From NCBI GenBank assembly GCA_011634665.1, contig WAEK01000009.1, positions 434,001 to 498,000 of the forward strand: a stretch of 64,000 nucleotides of DNA. Direction: 5' to 3'. Position 1 is the first letter of the stretch. Every line of letters begins with the position of its first letter. Below, piece after piece: positions 39,812 to 50,161 of the stretch. Both the position numbers and the translations under genes were made by a program. Source of the DNA: Mortierella sp. BCC40632 (taxonomy: Eukaryota; Mortierellomycota; Mortierellomycetes; Mortierellales; Mortierellaceae). The notes beneath the pieces are model-generated. The model saw nothing but the letters and a program-made list of their open reading frames with translations. It had not been told where the DNA came from and did no database searches.

Positions 39812-42800
39812 ATTGATGATATTCAGAAATTATAAATAACACCAAAGAAGAAGAAGAAGAAGAAGAAAAAGAAGAAAAAGAAGAAAAAGAAAAAAAGAAA
39901 AAAAGAAAAAGAAAAAAAAAAAGAAAAATACGGCCTCCATGCACACTCCTCGACGATCGACTATTAGAGTCAGTCTATTTTTTTTCTTTTCTGCTTTATA
40001 TTAGACCAATCTCAATGTTGTCCATCAAAAAACATATTTACCAAATGAGTCCTCATTGTTCATTGTTGTAAAGTATTATAGCTAGAGTTGAAAGGAGCAT
40101 TTGTGGGTGTGGATGCCGCTGGTCGATGTATCTATGAGCATTAGGACTTCTATTACATTTGGTTGTGGCTGTGGTAGTCAGATCCTGATAATGGCAGTTG
40201 GGGAATGGAATGGACTAAACTCAACCCCTGGGGGTAACTGTAGAGAACATGACAGATGAAGCGAGGAGTCAGTGTCGTTGGGCATCCAAAGGCCCTTCAC
40301 CCCTTCCCTCACGAGTACAACACGCATTTTTGCTTTCATATTCACTTGCTAATTTGAGAGAGAGAGAGAGAGAGAAGGCAAAAAAAAAAAAAAAACATTG
40401 TCATTGTTCTTTTAGGTGTTGTGCAAGGTCAGGAGGTATCTGTGGTTTATTTGCTATTGTCGGCTCCTCCCTGATTAGATAGGCCAATTCGCTCGTGTGA
40501 GGGCCCTGACTATGTTTTTTTTTTTAATATATATATTTATAGTGGAAAGATCATGCTCGAAAGATGGAGATGGATACCATGGGACCATGGTTTGAAAGAT
40601 GTTAGTCTATTCCAGTCATAGAGAAGGAGCATACATTTCATAAATGAGATGGCGCTAAATGTGAACTCGAGATGGATTACTCTGGGGGTCCATATCCTTG
40701 AGTAGAACAAAGGCTAACATTGATTGCGAGATTGCCCTTTGTCATGGCCTCTCCACCGGTCTAGCAATCGGTACTATCCCTCGAGGTGGCCACGAAGACT
40801 ACAAGTCTACGCATGGCTGTAATCGCTTTTGCTTGTTACCTGTCACTAACCATTGCTATTTTTAAGCAGTTTCTTGATCTACTAGATTTGGTGTGGCCCG
40901 CAACTCTGCTCGCAGAAGGTATTAACATATGCTCACTTCTTTTCTGCGGAACAAATTGGCGATGATTCAATAAAGTCGCCTTTCTTTTAACCCAACACGT
41001 GTATTGCAATGTTAGCAAGTCCTTTGAGATGTCATAAAGTCAAGTTAATAGTTCTCATGTCATCACTGAATTTCCTGCGCACCTGGAATGCGGGATAAAA
41101 CTTTTGTTTCACTATCAGAAGTGCATAGCTATTATTTTTTCTTTTGGCCATGGAGAAGAGTAGAACGTGGAAAGGATTTTATCTAGTATAATTGCTAAAT
41201 GAAGATGAAGGGAAGGCAGTGCAAAAGGATGAAGACTTGAAAGAGCTATCGTCTGCACTAGGGGATCAAGGACATGGCAATACTAGCTAGATTGAGTTTA
41301 GTCCAATACATCCACTGATCGCGCTAGCTCACATTAACGTTTTCCAGAGAAACTCAGGATGCCCCAGATATCCAGCCCAATGAATGAGGACCTGATCCAA
41401 GTACAATCCCGGTTTGGGCAACGAAGCTAGGAACTCACTCTCTTCGTGATTTTCTCTCGCGTCCAGGAGAAATGTATGACCATAGCATACAATCTCAAGA
41501 CAAAGCTGGATCCGAACTCGAAGTACTTTTTGACCGATGGGGTATGTTACCGTGTACTCCAACTTCAAATTCTGTACTAGAACTCTTATGGATGGCGAAC
41601 AATCCGATCGAAATCACTCTTTCTGTTGGCTATATTTGATTTCATTGACCTCATCGATCTTAGGACTGTGTTGATTCAAAGAGCTGAAGACAAGGTTTCC
41701 TTTTCAACAGTTAAAACATCAGTACTTCCCCACTCATGCTGTCGCATGGTCAGTATGAACTTGCGACGAATAAGGCAAACGGGAGCTGTTCCCCCTCCCT
41801 CCCTCCCTCCCTACTAACGCACCTTCCAGGGGACTAGACCAAATCTGCGACTCAAGCTGTAAATAGTATTGTAGCTCTTGACAAAGATTCGTCAGGTATT
41901 TTCGTATCTCACCCTTGGAGACACACTCTCTCTGCATATGTCTGTGAGGTTCCTACATAGAAAGAAGCAGTTACCAAACCCTATTTCTCAACCTGGTAAA
42001 AAAAAAAAGTGGAACGGGCTCAATAGCACTATTCAGTTCTCTCTATCGTTGTAGCCGCGCCGATGACCAAGCTTTTCAAGAGCTTAGAGTGACCTATCTC
42101 ACCGAGTTTTTGTTTTCAAATAGAGTCCAAGTATCGGCAACACCTTTCCTTCCTAGTGTCCTTTGAGGTCTTCATACAGAACCCCCTGCGATTTTTTTTT
42201 CTCTCTCTCTCGAAATCAAGGTCAGTAAAAAGATCCAATGTTGAACTATCACATTCTGCTCTCTTCATGCTCACGCATAAAATTAAACAATCGGTCAAAC
42301 AGTCTACAGTAAAATAAAAAAGAAGAGAAATTGTATTACTCATGCTGATAGCCAAGAACGAGGGAACGTTCGTGAATTAATGCTCAAATTGCCCTGCGCG
42401 CTACGGTCGACCTAGAGCCATCAATGGTCATCAGGTGTTCGGTGCCGCCTTAGAAACCGGTCTTTGGCAAGTTCAAACTGTACTCCATCTTTCATCCATG
42501 TCCATGCAAACCATTGAAGTGAAATCCATCCTACAACAAACCCACTCAACATTAACTTTCGCAGTCGATTCCGTCCTACACTCAAGACTATCCACCTCTC
42601 CAATCGACCAACTCGTCTCCTTTGTCGAGTGGAAGTATTGGATGGTTCATTAGCCTGTCCTTGACGAATATCTTCATTGTTCTCATTCCCTTCGTTTATG
42701 CGATTGCAATTGCTGTACATGTTGTCGTTCCAATAGTGCAAAGAAGAAGCTGACCAAATCGTCCTCAATCTCATCCACGCCCCACCCACTCGATTCCCGA

Positions 42801-42849
42801 TCCCATGACGACTCCAACCATCACCCTCGACCGTCGACCACGCCCCTTC
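39812..42849. other. 3' spacer and tract-poor island between convergent genes
   Basis: The start carries a GAA/GAAAA purine block (about 39847-39920). From about 40500 to 42400 simple tracts become rare. On the minus strand a block at about 41920-41790 is preceded by a TATGTAG acceptor and ends at a GTGCGT donor. A second block follows the TACAG acceptor at about 41580 and ends at a stop near 41490. Joined, they give about 60 residues that are not recognised. A further minus-strand coding-like frame occurs near 42085-42010. I could not assemble a gene. Confidence 0.4.
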
Positions 42850-43680
42850 TCAATCAAACTTCTTTGACTTTTTCTTGCCAGAGCTTGCTCCAGCTCCCTT
42901 CTCTCCAGCGATGGCAGGTGCAGTCTTGGTCTGGGGCACGTTCCAGTAGAGAGCCATTTGGAGGGCAAGGACGCAGTTGAAGAGGGTGCTGAGCATGAAG
43001 CCTGACAAGATGATCCAATCGTCCACCTCGGTCAAGGTCGTGTACACACGAGCCAAGGATCCTGCAAAGTAGTTGAACACGGTAAAGGCAGAGAGTTGTC
43101 CTGTGCTTCCGTTCTTGTAGTTTTCAACGATTTGAGGCACCTTGGAGAACAAGTTGATGGGGATGGTTGAGGCCTGGAGGAAGGCGAGCATTCCTGGGGA
43201 GATCAAGGCCGTGGAGACGAACGATCCATCCATACCACGGACCTCGGAAGTACGTGCAAGGATATTACCCAAGAAAAGGAACGAAGTGATGATGGCAAAA
43301 GCCGAGGTGCTCTTGCCACGATAAAACATCATGAGGGCAAGGATGATCAGATTCTGAATCGTCACGAAAAAGGTCTCGCCATAGGTCGAGATGGGATTCT
43401 GTTGTCGGACATTGTACGCGAGCGAGATGATGCTGGCCAGGGTTTCGAGCATATAGGAGGAGAATGAGACACCTTCTGCAGAGTGGGCCTGGAGGATCTT
43501 GATGATCTGTGGGACCTTGACGATGGCACCACCGGCAACGATGCCCAGACCGAGACCCTTGGAGATGCCATACTTGATGCAGGGCACATCGCGGTAGTTG
43601 AGGTCCTCGATCAGTGACGTGTAACAGGTCTCGCCGATGATGGCCACGGCGGGACGCTTCAGGAAGTAGGGCAGCTGCAT
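42850..43680 (-). CDS. MPDU1-like PQ-loop protein (mannose-P-dolichol utilization)
   Basis: A single exon encodes 276 residues. It aligns by eye over its full length with human MPDU1, including VPCIKYGISKGLGLGIVAGG, SAEGVSFSSYMLET, YRGKSTSAFAI and GSTGQLSAFTVF followed by AGSLAR. Two PQ-loop motifs are present, KVPQIIKI (residues 55-62) and KVPQIVENY (180-188), in a seven-helix membrane protein of the SWEET/PQ-loop superfamily. MPDU1 is needed in the ER for use of mannose- and glucose-P-dolichol in N-glycans, GPI anchors and O-mannosylation; its molecular activity is still unsettled. The tail ends KKKSKKFD, and KKxx-like Lys near the C-terminus fits ER residence. The gene is convergent with the dynein chain. 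It is intronless in its coding part, unlike most neighbours. Confidence 0.92.
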   Translation of the reverse strand: MQLPYFLKRPAVAIIGETCYTSLIEDLNYRDVPCIKYGISKGLGLGIVAGGAIVKVPQIIKILQAHSAEGVSFSSYMLETLASIISLAYNVRQQNPISTYGETFFVTIQNLIILALMMFYRGKSTSAFAIITSFLFLGNILARTSEVRGMDGSFVSTALISPGMLAFLQASTIPINLFSKVPQIVENYKNGSTGQLSAFTVFNYFAGSLARVYTTLTEVDDWIILSGFMLSTLFNCVLALQMALYWNVPQTKTAPAIAGEKGAGASSGKKKSKKFD

Positions 43681-44034
43681 TGTATCTTGCTTTGCTTGAT
43701 GGACGACGGGGTGTGAAGATGAGAAGAAAAGGAGAGATGGATGGGGTGAGGGAGGTTTGGGGGGAAGAATTTATCTCACTCGAGAACGTGACAAGCGCAG
43801 AGATCAAATCAAGCTGAGGTCTCTGATTATTCGGAGAAGCAGTAACAGGTAGAGAACGACACATCTTGTCTCTAATGGAAAACAGTGGAGCATAGGCGGC
43901 GGGTGAAGGAGAATAAAGGAGCCAAGGTTCCTGGAGTGACTGGGCGAGAAGCTGTGGAACATGTTGAAGGACATTTATGAAGGGGTATCGAGTATCCCGG
44001 CCAAGAGAATCCGAGGAGAGAGACGACCATGGAA
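43681..44034. other. MPDU1 upstream region
   Basis: The sequence upstream of the minus-strand MPDU1 start is purine-rich on the plus strand, so pyrimidine-rich on the coding strand. A GTAAGT donor on the minus strand at 44040-44035 could belong to a 5' UTR exon of MPDU1, with its intron ending in this stretch. Confidence 0.4.
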
Positions 44035-44040
44035 ACTTAC

Positions 44041-44267
44041 CAAGAGTTGGTGCCTGTAGAGTCGATAATACGAGTTCCGGAGACTGTTACATTAGTCATG
44101 AGCAATCCGTTTACTAGTATGCGTGTCAGTCAATGACTGGTAGTGAGTTACTGGCGCGTATCTGGGACGAAGGCAAAGTCATCTTTACTGGCGTTGAAAT
44201 TCATGACAATACCTCTGCTGACAAGGTCGTCGAGGATCTTTGCACGAACGCGTTGTTGGACCGACAT
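44041..44267 (-). other. Small coding-like stretch upstream of MPDU1
   Basis: On the minus strand an ATG at 44267 opens a 39-codon frame ending at TAA 44148. The frame has ordinary, non-repetitive composition. A second frame begins with ATG at 44099 and runs into a strong GTAAGT donor at 44040. It is not recognised. It could be upstream exons of MPDU1 (a 5' UTR with short open frames), exons of a separate small gene, or chance. Nothing about function can be said. Confidence 0.25.
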
Positions 44268-46823
44268 TGACACAGAGGAGATGTGGTTTAAATGCCTTTA
44301 CATTGACTGGTAAGGCTTTCAGCTGGACTCTCTCCTATGGTCCATGAAGAACGAGAGGTGTGAACACCAATAATGGTCATAGAGCAAGAGGTTTGTTGCC
44401 GACCACTAGCGTGAGTTCCCACTCATTTGGATAGACCATCCCAAACAGCAGATGGTTTAGGCAAAGACACCAGACCTGTAAGGATCGCTCTTTGTGGTCC
44501 CTACACTGTGCGGGGGGGAGCCAAATGATTGCTGCAAGCACCTTCAGATTCTTTTTTGAGATATCAAAGATCCCTTGGAGATTGATCATCCTAGGGGCAC
44601 GAGCAAGAAAAAAACTTATACGCTGATGCTTCTTGACACCAACCCACTTTCTCTTAGCAAAGACTAAGTACAGTGTCACTGTCTGTAGTGACTCAATGCC
44701 GAGAAAAGTCATCTTGGGCTTTCTCTTTTTTTTTTTTTTCACATACGCACACCCATCCACGTTCAACCGCTTATCAGACACCTATTTCCACACACTCATA
44801 CCCGTCTGGCACCGAACTGAGCAAAAGGAATTCCACAAGTGATGAAAGGCGCTTCCCAAGAGAAAGAGCGCCAAACTCGATAAAAGAAGAAGCTAGCAAC
44901 CCGGACGATGTGGCGATAGTGGATTGAATGATTGTGCCAGTATTTGGTACAGTCATACCACAAGGGCGTTGCTTAGGGGCCAGAATACGCATCCTCACCA
45001 AGCTTACTGCCCTCTAATCTTGCTAATTAACCCCCCAAAGACAAGAAAGCCAGCCTGATCGGTACACTCCAAGAACGTATAACGGGAGAAGCCTCGATCC
45101 AAGAGAATATGATCCTTTTCAAAGGCTCTACCGAGGGTGAGACAGCACTGGATCAACTGGATATTGGACTCGCGAGAACTAGAAGGGGTTGATGGATGAC
45201 TGGGTACCCAAAGACATGGAACTCTCTAGGACAACATTCATATTGCTCCAGACGGTCCTCAGAGTCCTGCTCGATTCGCCCAATATTCGACTTAGGCAAG
45301 CAGTTGACCGTAAGCATGTAAAGGACATTGCCTTAAACTGCACGACATTCATGGATGAACAGTGTGATGCTGTGGCAACGATCGCGAATGTTCTGGGATC
45401 CATGGTGCACAAGCGACAGCCAGACTTGGCATAGTCGGGCCCGAAACTTTTTGCATCGACTACTCCTATCGCCTTCAGGACTCTAGTGATAATCGTGAAT
45501 GCAGTCTTGAGAACGACAGGATACCCCAGGAGAGAGCCTGCCCAAGCACTCCCCCCTCCCCTCTACAATGATAACCTAACATCCGAGCTCCTGTTGAATT
45601 CAAGAAGATATCTACCAGAATTTAAGCGACATGAGATGATGGGTATCTCATGGGAACAAACATCACCCAAAATGCTTCTTTGGTGTGCCTCATTTTGGTG
45701 ATGCCAAAGCCTTATAGCATTCGCCAACCTATTAATATCCAATAAACGGAGCCATACAAGTTGAGCGCCAAGGTCGGCAACAGTATTCTCAACAAATGGG
45801 ATTGTGGTTCGATAACTAGTTTCGTTTCATTCAGACCACTTACAGGGATCTACTACAGCTTGTAGATTGCAAACATTTTTATCAGTTCAGGTAAAATAAT
45901 AGGAACCTGGATTAACAGCCAGAGAAGTTAATACAGTCTATTTTTTTTTTCTTCTCCTCTGGATAATTTACTCAGAGAATATAGTTACTGGTCCTTGCCT
46001 AAAAAAAAAAAAAAAAAAAAAAAAAAAATGACGGGCGTAGACACCCTGATAGAAAAGACTTCATTTACTGCCTTTAGTAATCGCAGAGAGACAGCAGGGG
46101 CAGCTGTGAGATCATGGATAGGCGGACAGAATCGATGAGGTGACAACGAGTTACAAAAGAATTATGACAATGCTCGATGAAAGAGGAGCAAGACTTGTGT
46201 AGTTTGCTTTCGTTGGTCCTGAAGAATTGTGAATAGTGTAACCAAGATGATAAAGGTAAATGGCTGTGTGGAGTGCGTCAACCCGGACTGTCTATCCTTT
46301 TGTGTTTTGTGGTGGTGATATCAATATCAAGAGCGTCCCAACTGCTCGGTAGTCAGATTCTGGTGTCGCTCTCAAAGTTTTTTTCTTCTTCTTCTGGTCG
46401 ACGTCCTTTCTCACCTCTAACCAACGCCATTCAGGTACTGGAGCCAAACTGTTTCAAAGGCTGGAGCCGGTGAAGTAGAGCCGGTTAACCAGCGTCTCTC
46501 TCTCTATTTTTTTTTTCTCAAGCACCTGTTAAAGCCCACTGGAACTTATCTCTGAGAGTACACGTGTTTGGAACCGTTCGTTAGCCAGTTCACTAGAGGA
46601 GCCCATTAGCTCGCTTCAGTGGATAGACGGCTAACTGACGAAAAAATATAATGATCAAACTGCTGTTTACCGCCCTTTGGCTCAAAGCACCCCTTCAACT
46701 ATCTTTGGAGATGCAATTGTGAAGCACCCTCCCCCTCCCTGACCCAACAGCGCCAGGACAATCAACGGGTTAAATATTCTTCTCATGCTGCATGAACTTC
46801 TCCTTGTTTTGCCTTGAACACTT
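44268..46823. other. Tract-poor island with broken coding-like frames
   Basis: Apart from three A/T runs (about 44730, 45940, 46003-46027) this stretch lacks microsatellites. On the plus strand, about 45040-45189 and 45189-45434 give two adjacent frames in different phases, with ordinary amino-acid composition and helical character, followed by another at 45486-45701. This pattern fits a decayed gene or missed introns. A minus-strand frame at 44781-44377 is also non-repetitive. None was recognised. Confidence 0.4.
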
Positions 46824-48452
46824 TTATTTTGTGGGATTGAGGCTGCTACGAACAACCGAGTTGGTGACTTCGACATATCCCTTCTTGCCCGCCTGTGTCA
46901 CATAACCAGAGACGATAGGCTCTGACTGAGGCAAGGAAGATCCCTTGATTACTTCCACAAAAGAGTCTCCCATCCCGCTATCGGTTGCTGTGCTGTCTCT
47001 TGCTCTTGACGACGACTCTCCACCAGCAGTCGATCGACCATAGGAATCCTCTACCAACGATGATCCAGAGCTCGATCCAGATCTTGACATTGATGCTTGT
47101 CTTACTCGGACATGCGACCGAGTCATAATTGAATCTGTTCCGTTCTCATCCTCAGAAGGTTCTTTGGCAATGGAGGATGTACGGCTATGGGCCCTACTCG
47201 ACCTACGACTGCCCGAGACCTTCTTTTGAACAAAGATGACCCTTGGGATAACACCCTGGACAAGTTCGACAACACTCTGTTGTGCCTCCACATGAATATG
47301 ACTCTCCAGATGTCGAACTACATGACTGATGCCTTCTTCTGTCTCACAAATCAAAAGTTGCCTTGGATCGAATAGTTTGGGTCCACGCTTCTCGGGGTTG
47401 ATTAGACCTGCGTTCCTGAGCATAGTCAGAATTTGGTCTCGTTCACGCTCTTGCCACAGCTGTCGTTCCTGTTTGATCTGCTCCAATTCCTGAAGGCTCG
47501 GTTCACGCTCCTTGCCATGGGTGGATTGTGTTTGTGTCTGCGCAGAGGGACAGAGTAGGATCAGATGAAGGTTGTAGTTTTCTGCAAGATGAATGAGCAA
47601 TGGTAGTGCGCCTTCAACAAATCCATAGTTGGGTGCTGTTGGGTCCGGTGAAGGATTCCAGACAAACGTCTGTGGGTGATCAAGACGAGCAGTTGATGTC
47701 GGTTAGTATAGGCGGCCACGCTCAGACGCTTTCCTTGCTGCAGCAACACATGAAAAGGGGTAACCAATAGGAAATACTTGCATTTTTCAGAGAAATGGTC
47801 ATGACCCGACGGTTCCTCTTGACTGTTTTTGCAATCTTGGAGCCAAGTCGCGATAATGAGGACGACTGCGCCTACAGCAGTGAGAAAAGAGAGAGAACAT
47901 AAATAGACGGATAGGGACGGAAGAAGGTCATGGGGTTAGTAGATCGGAAGGGATACAACGGGTCGGGCCAGCCTTTCTTTCTTCTTTTTCTTTTGCTTTC
48001 CCGCATGGTCATCCAGGGAGGCTCACTGTCGTGCGAAACGTTAAATGAAGACGCTGTTTTGTCGGGCGATGGGGTCTCTGACGACGACAGCACCCTTTCC
48101 AAAGACACTGGAACTGGAGACTCATTCCGCTCCCGGCCAACACACATACACGAACACAAAAAATAAGGGTAAAAAGCACCCTTAGGGGATGTCGGGGTCT
48201 AACAATTACCTCTGCTGCATTCGGACTTGCCCGAGTGTTATGATCCAGTCCAGTCAGGGTAGCGTCGTTATTCGTTGATCCACGGGCATTGTTCTGATCG
48301 GTTCGATTGCCGCCGGCAGGGCGTCCACTGCCTCCGCTCTTCTTTTGTTGACGATAGACATACAGTCCGAGCGACACAACACTGCAGGCAAGGGTTGTGT
48401 AGGCGACCAGAGCGCCCATTCGACGGTTCTTGTTCACTTGATTCTTACTCAT
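46824..48452 (-). CDS. PEX22-like peroxisomal membrane protein
   Basis: Three exons on the minus strand (48452-48210, 47871-47782, 47669-46824) encode about 392 residues. A basic N-terminus is followed by one membrane helix (about residues 12-30, GALVAYTTLACSVVSLGLYV), then a linker and a soluble alpha/beta domain (about residues 85-230). That domain contains RRVMTISLKN, ALPLLIHLAENYNLHLILLC, ILTMLRNAGLINPEKRG and LLICETEEGISHVVRHLESH. Order and topology match Pex22, which anchors the ubiquitin-conjugating enzyme Pex4 at the peroxisome for Pex5 recycling. The last about 150 residues are Ser-rich, disordered and longer than in yeast Pex22 (180 residues in total). Intron 2 needs a GC-AG pair: the exon ends at AAT before GCAAGT, and only this joint keeps the frame. 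Identification rests on layout and short motifs, so it is good but not certain. Confidence 0.72.
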
Positions 48453-50161
48453 AGTGGCGGGGAGGCTTTTTTTTTTTTTTTTTTTTTGTTCGCCAACGAC
48501 GATTTGGAATGAGATGAGGAATGAGATGAGTGAAAGGGCGTTCTAGCGATTGGTATATGACAGATAAAGCCGGGAACGCCAGAGAAAGGAAAAGAAGAGT
48601 GGGGAAGAAAGAGAAAAAGGAACGAAGAAAAAAGAGAAGAGCGAAGAAAAAAGAAAAGAGAAATAAAGAGAGAAGAGAGAGAGAGAAAGAGAGAAGAACA
48701 AGACCGATGGTGGTTGTACAAGAGACAATGTGCGATGGACAGATTCAGGTGGTTGTCTGAATCCTGCAAAAAGTGAAAAAAAAAAAAAGCGGGACGGAGA
48801 TCGATGCTGATCCGGTTATTATATTTCCTGCGCACAAATGATCCTGAAAACTGCAGTTGATGAACCGACACTGATGGTTGACTGGCTGGTAGCTCGGGAT
48901 GATGCCTGTTGAGAAGAAAAGGAGAGAAGAGAGAAAGGAAGGAGAGGAGGGGAGACTCAAAAAAGAACGAGTGGAAGAATGAAAGAATGAATGGATGAAT
49001 GAATGGGGACAAGGAGAGAGAATGAGTGAGTGAGCGAGTGAGTGTTTGTGTCGAGTGTGAGAAGAGTCTGAAGTGAAAACGCGGGGGATTCAAACAGGCA
49101 GGTCTGGGTATGATTGACACATGACACCGAAAACACTTTTTGACCGTGCACACACACAATTCTCTCTTTCTCCTTGTCTCTCTCTCTCTCTCTTTCTTTC
49201 TCTCTTTCTCTCTTTCTCTCTTGCTCCTCCTCCTCCTCCAGTCCAAAGGGGGACAAAGGTGGACAATGCACTATCACAGACAATGCACGCATGGACAATG
49301 CTTCGGTCCTGAGGCGAAGAGGACAAGCAAACCATTCGGCTGAAAATGATTCCCGTCTACGCTCTTCTAGGTCTCCGCGCGAACAGGAGCTTGCTCCCCC
49401 GACCCCCTGCTAGTGAAATCTCGTTACAAATCATGAATCTAAAAGGCGCTGCACCCACCTCCAGCTGCATGTATCCTGTTTTCCAGTTTCCTGTGTTATT
49501 GCAAGGAGTAGAGAGGCCTAGGAAACGCGTCGCTTTCTCCTCTTACTCCTTCTTCGCCCCCTTCTACTCACCGACTCAGTTACTTCTCAGGATCGAACTG
49601 GACTGGAAAGACGATGGGTACCTGTCTCCTTTCTGTGAGATGGACGCTGCCCCCTGCCTTTTACTTTTTGGAGAGCCAGCCCCATGTATTCTACTCTTTT
49701 TATAAAGACCAATACCCATGGTTGCTCAGCCAAGGCAGGGGCCGGAATCCAAGCCACGATTTGAAGGAGGGTACCAATGGTTGGATCGGGAGCTTGCTAT
49801 CTAGGAGGAGGAGAAGGAAGAGGAAGAGGAAGAAGACGAGGAGGAAGGAGGCAAGGACGACTACAATATGATCGGCTCGCTCCATTGTCCGCAGCCTAGA
49901 GAGAGAAAGAGTCCGATGTGACTGTCGACAAAGGCCCATTGGCCTTGCAAGTCAGTGTCAGGCCATCTGCACCGTTGATCCGCCTGCTAAAAAGAAGCTG
50001 ATCATCTCTCACTCTTTTTTTTTTTATTCTTCACTCTCAAGTCTGTTGCCCATTCATCACTCTCTCTTTTTTTCTTTCTCTCCTCTTACCTCTCCCTCCC
50101 TCTGCTTTTTTTTTTTTTTTTTTTTTTTTGTCATTCCTTCTACCCCACCTCAAGTCCAGAA
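48453..50161. other. Divergent promoter region between PEX22-like and CoA ligase genes
   Basis: The region is GA-rich on the plus strand near 48570-48700 and 48900-49030, with CT runs at about 49170-49225. A T run (about 50106-50128) lies just before the downstream start. A 119-codon frame at 49346-49705 has no support. Both genes probably take their promoters from this 1.7 kb. Confidence 0.55.

Noticed and set aside
49346..49705. 119-codon plus-strand frame between PEX22-like and CoA ligase genes
   Set aside because: No motif, lies in a divergent promoter region, and no neighbouring exon could be joined.
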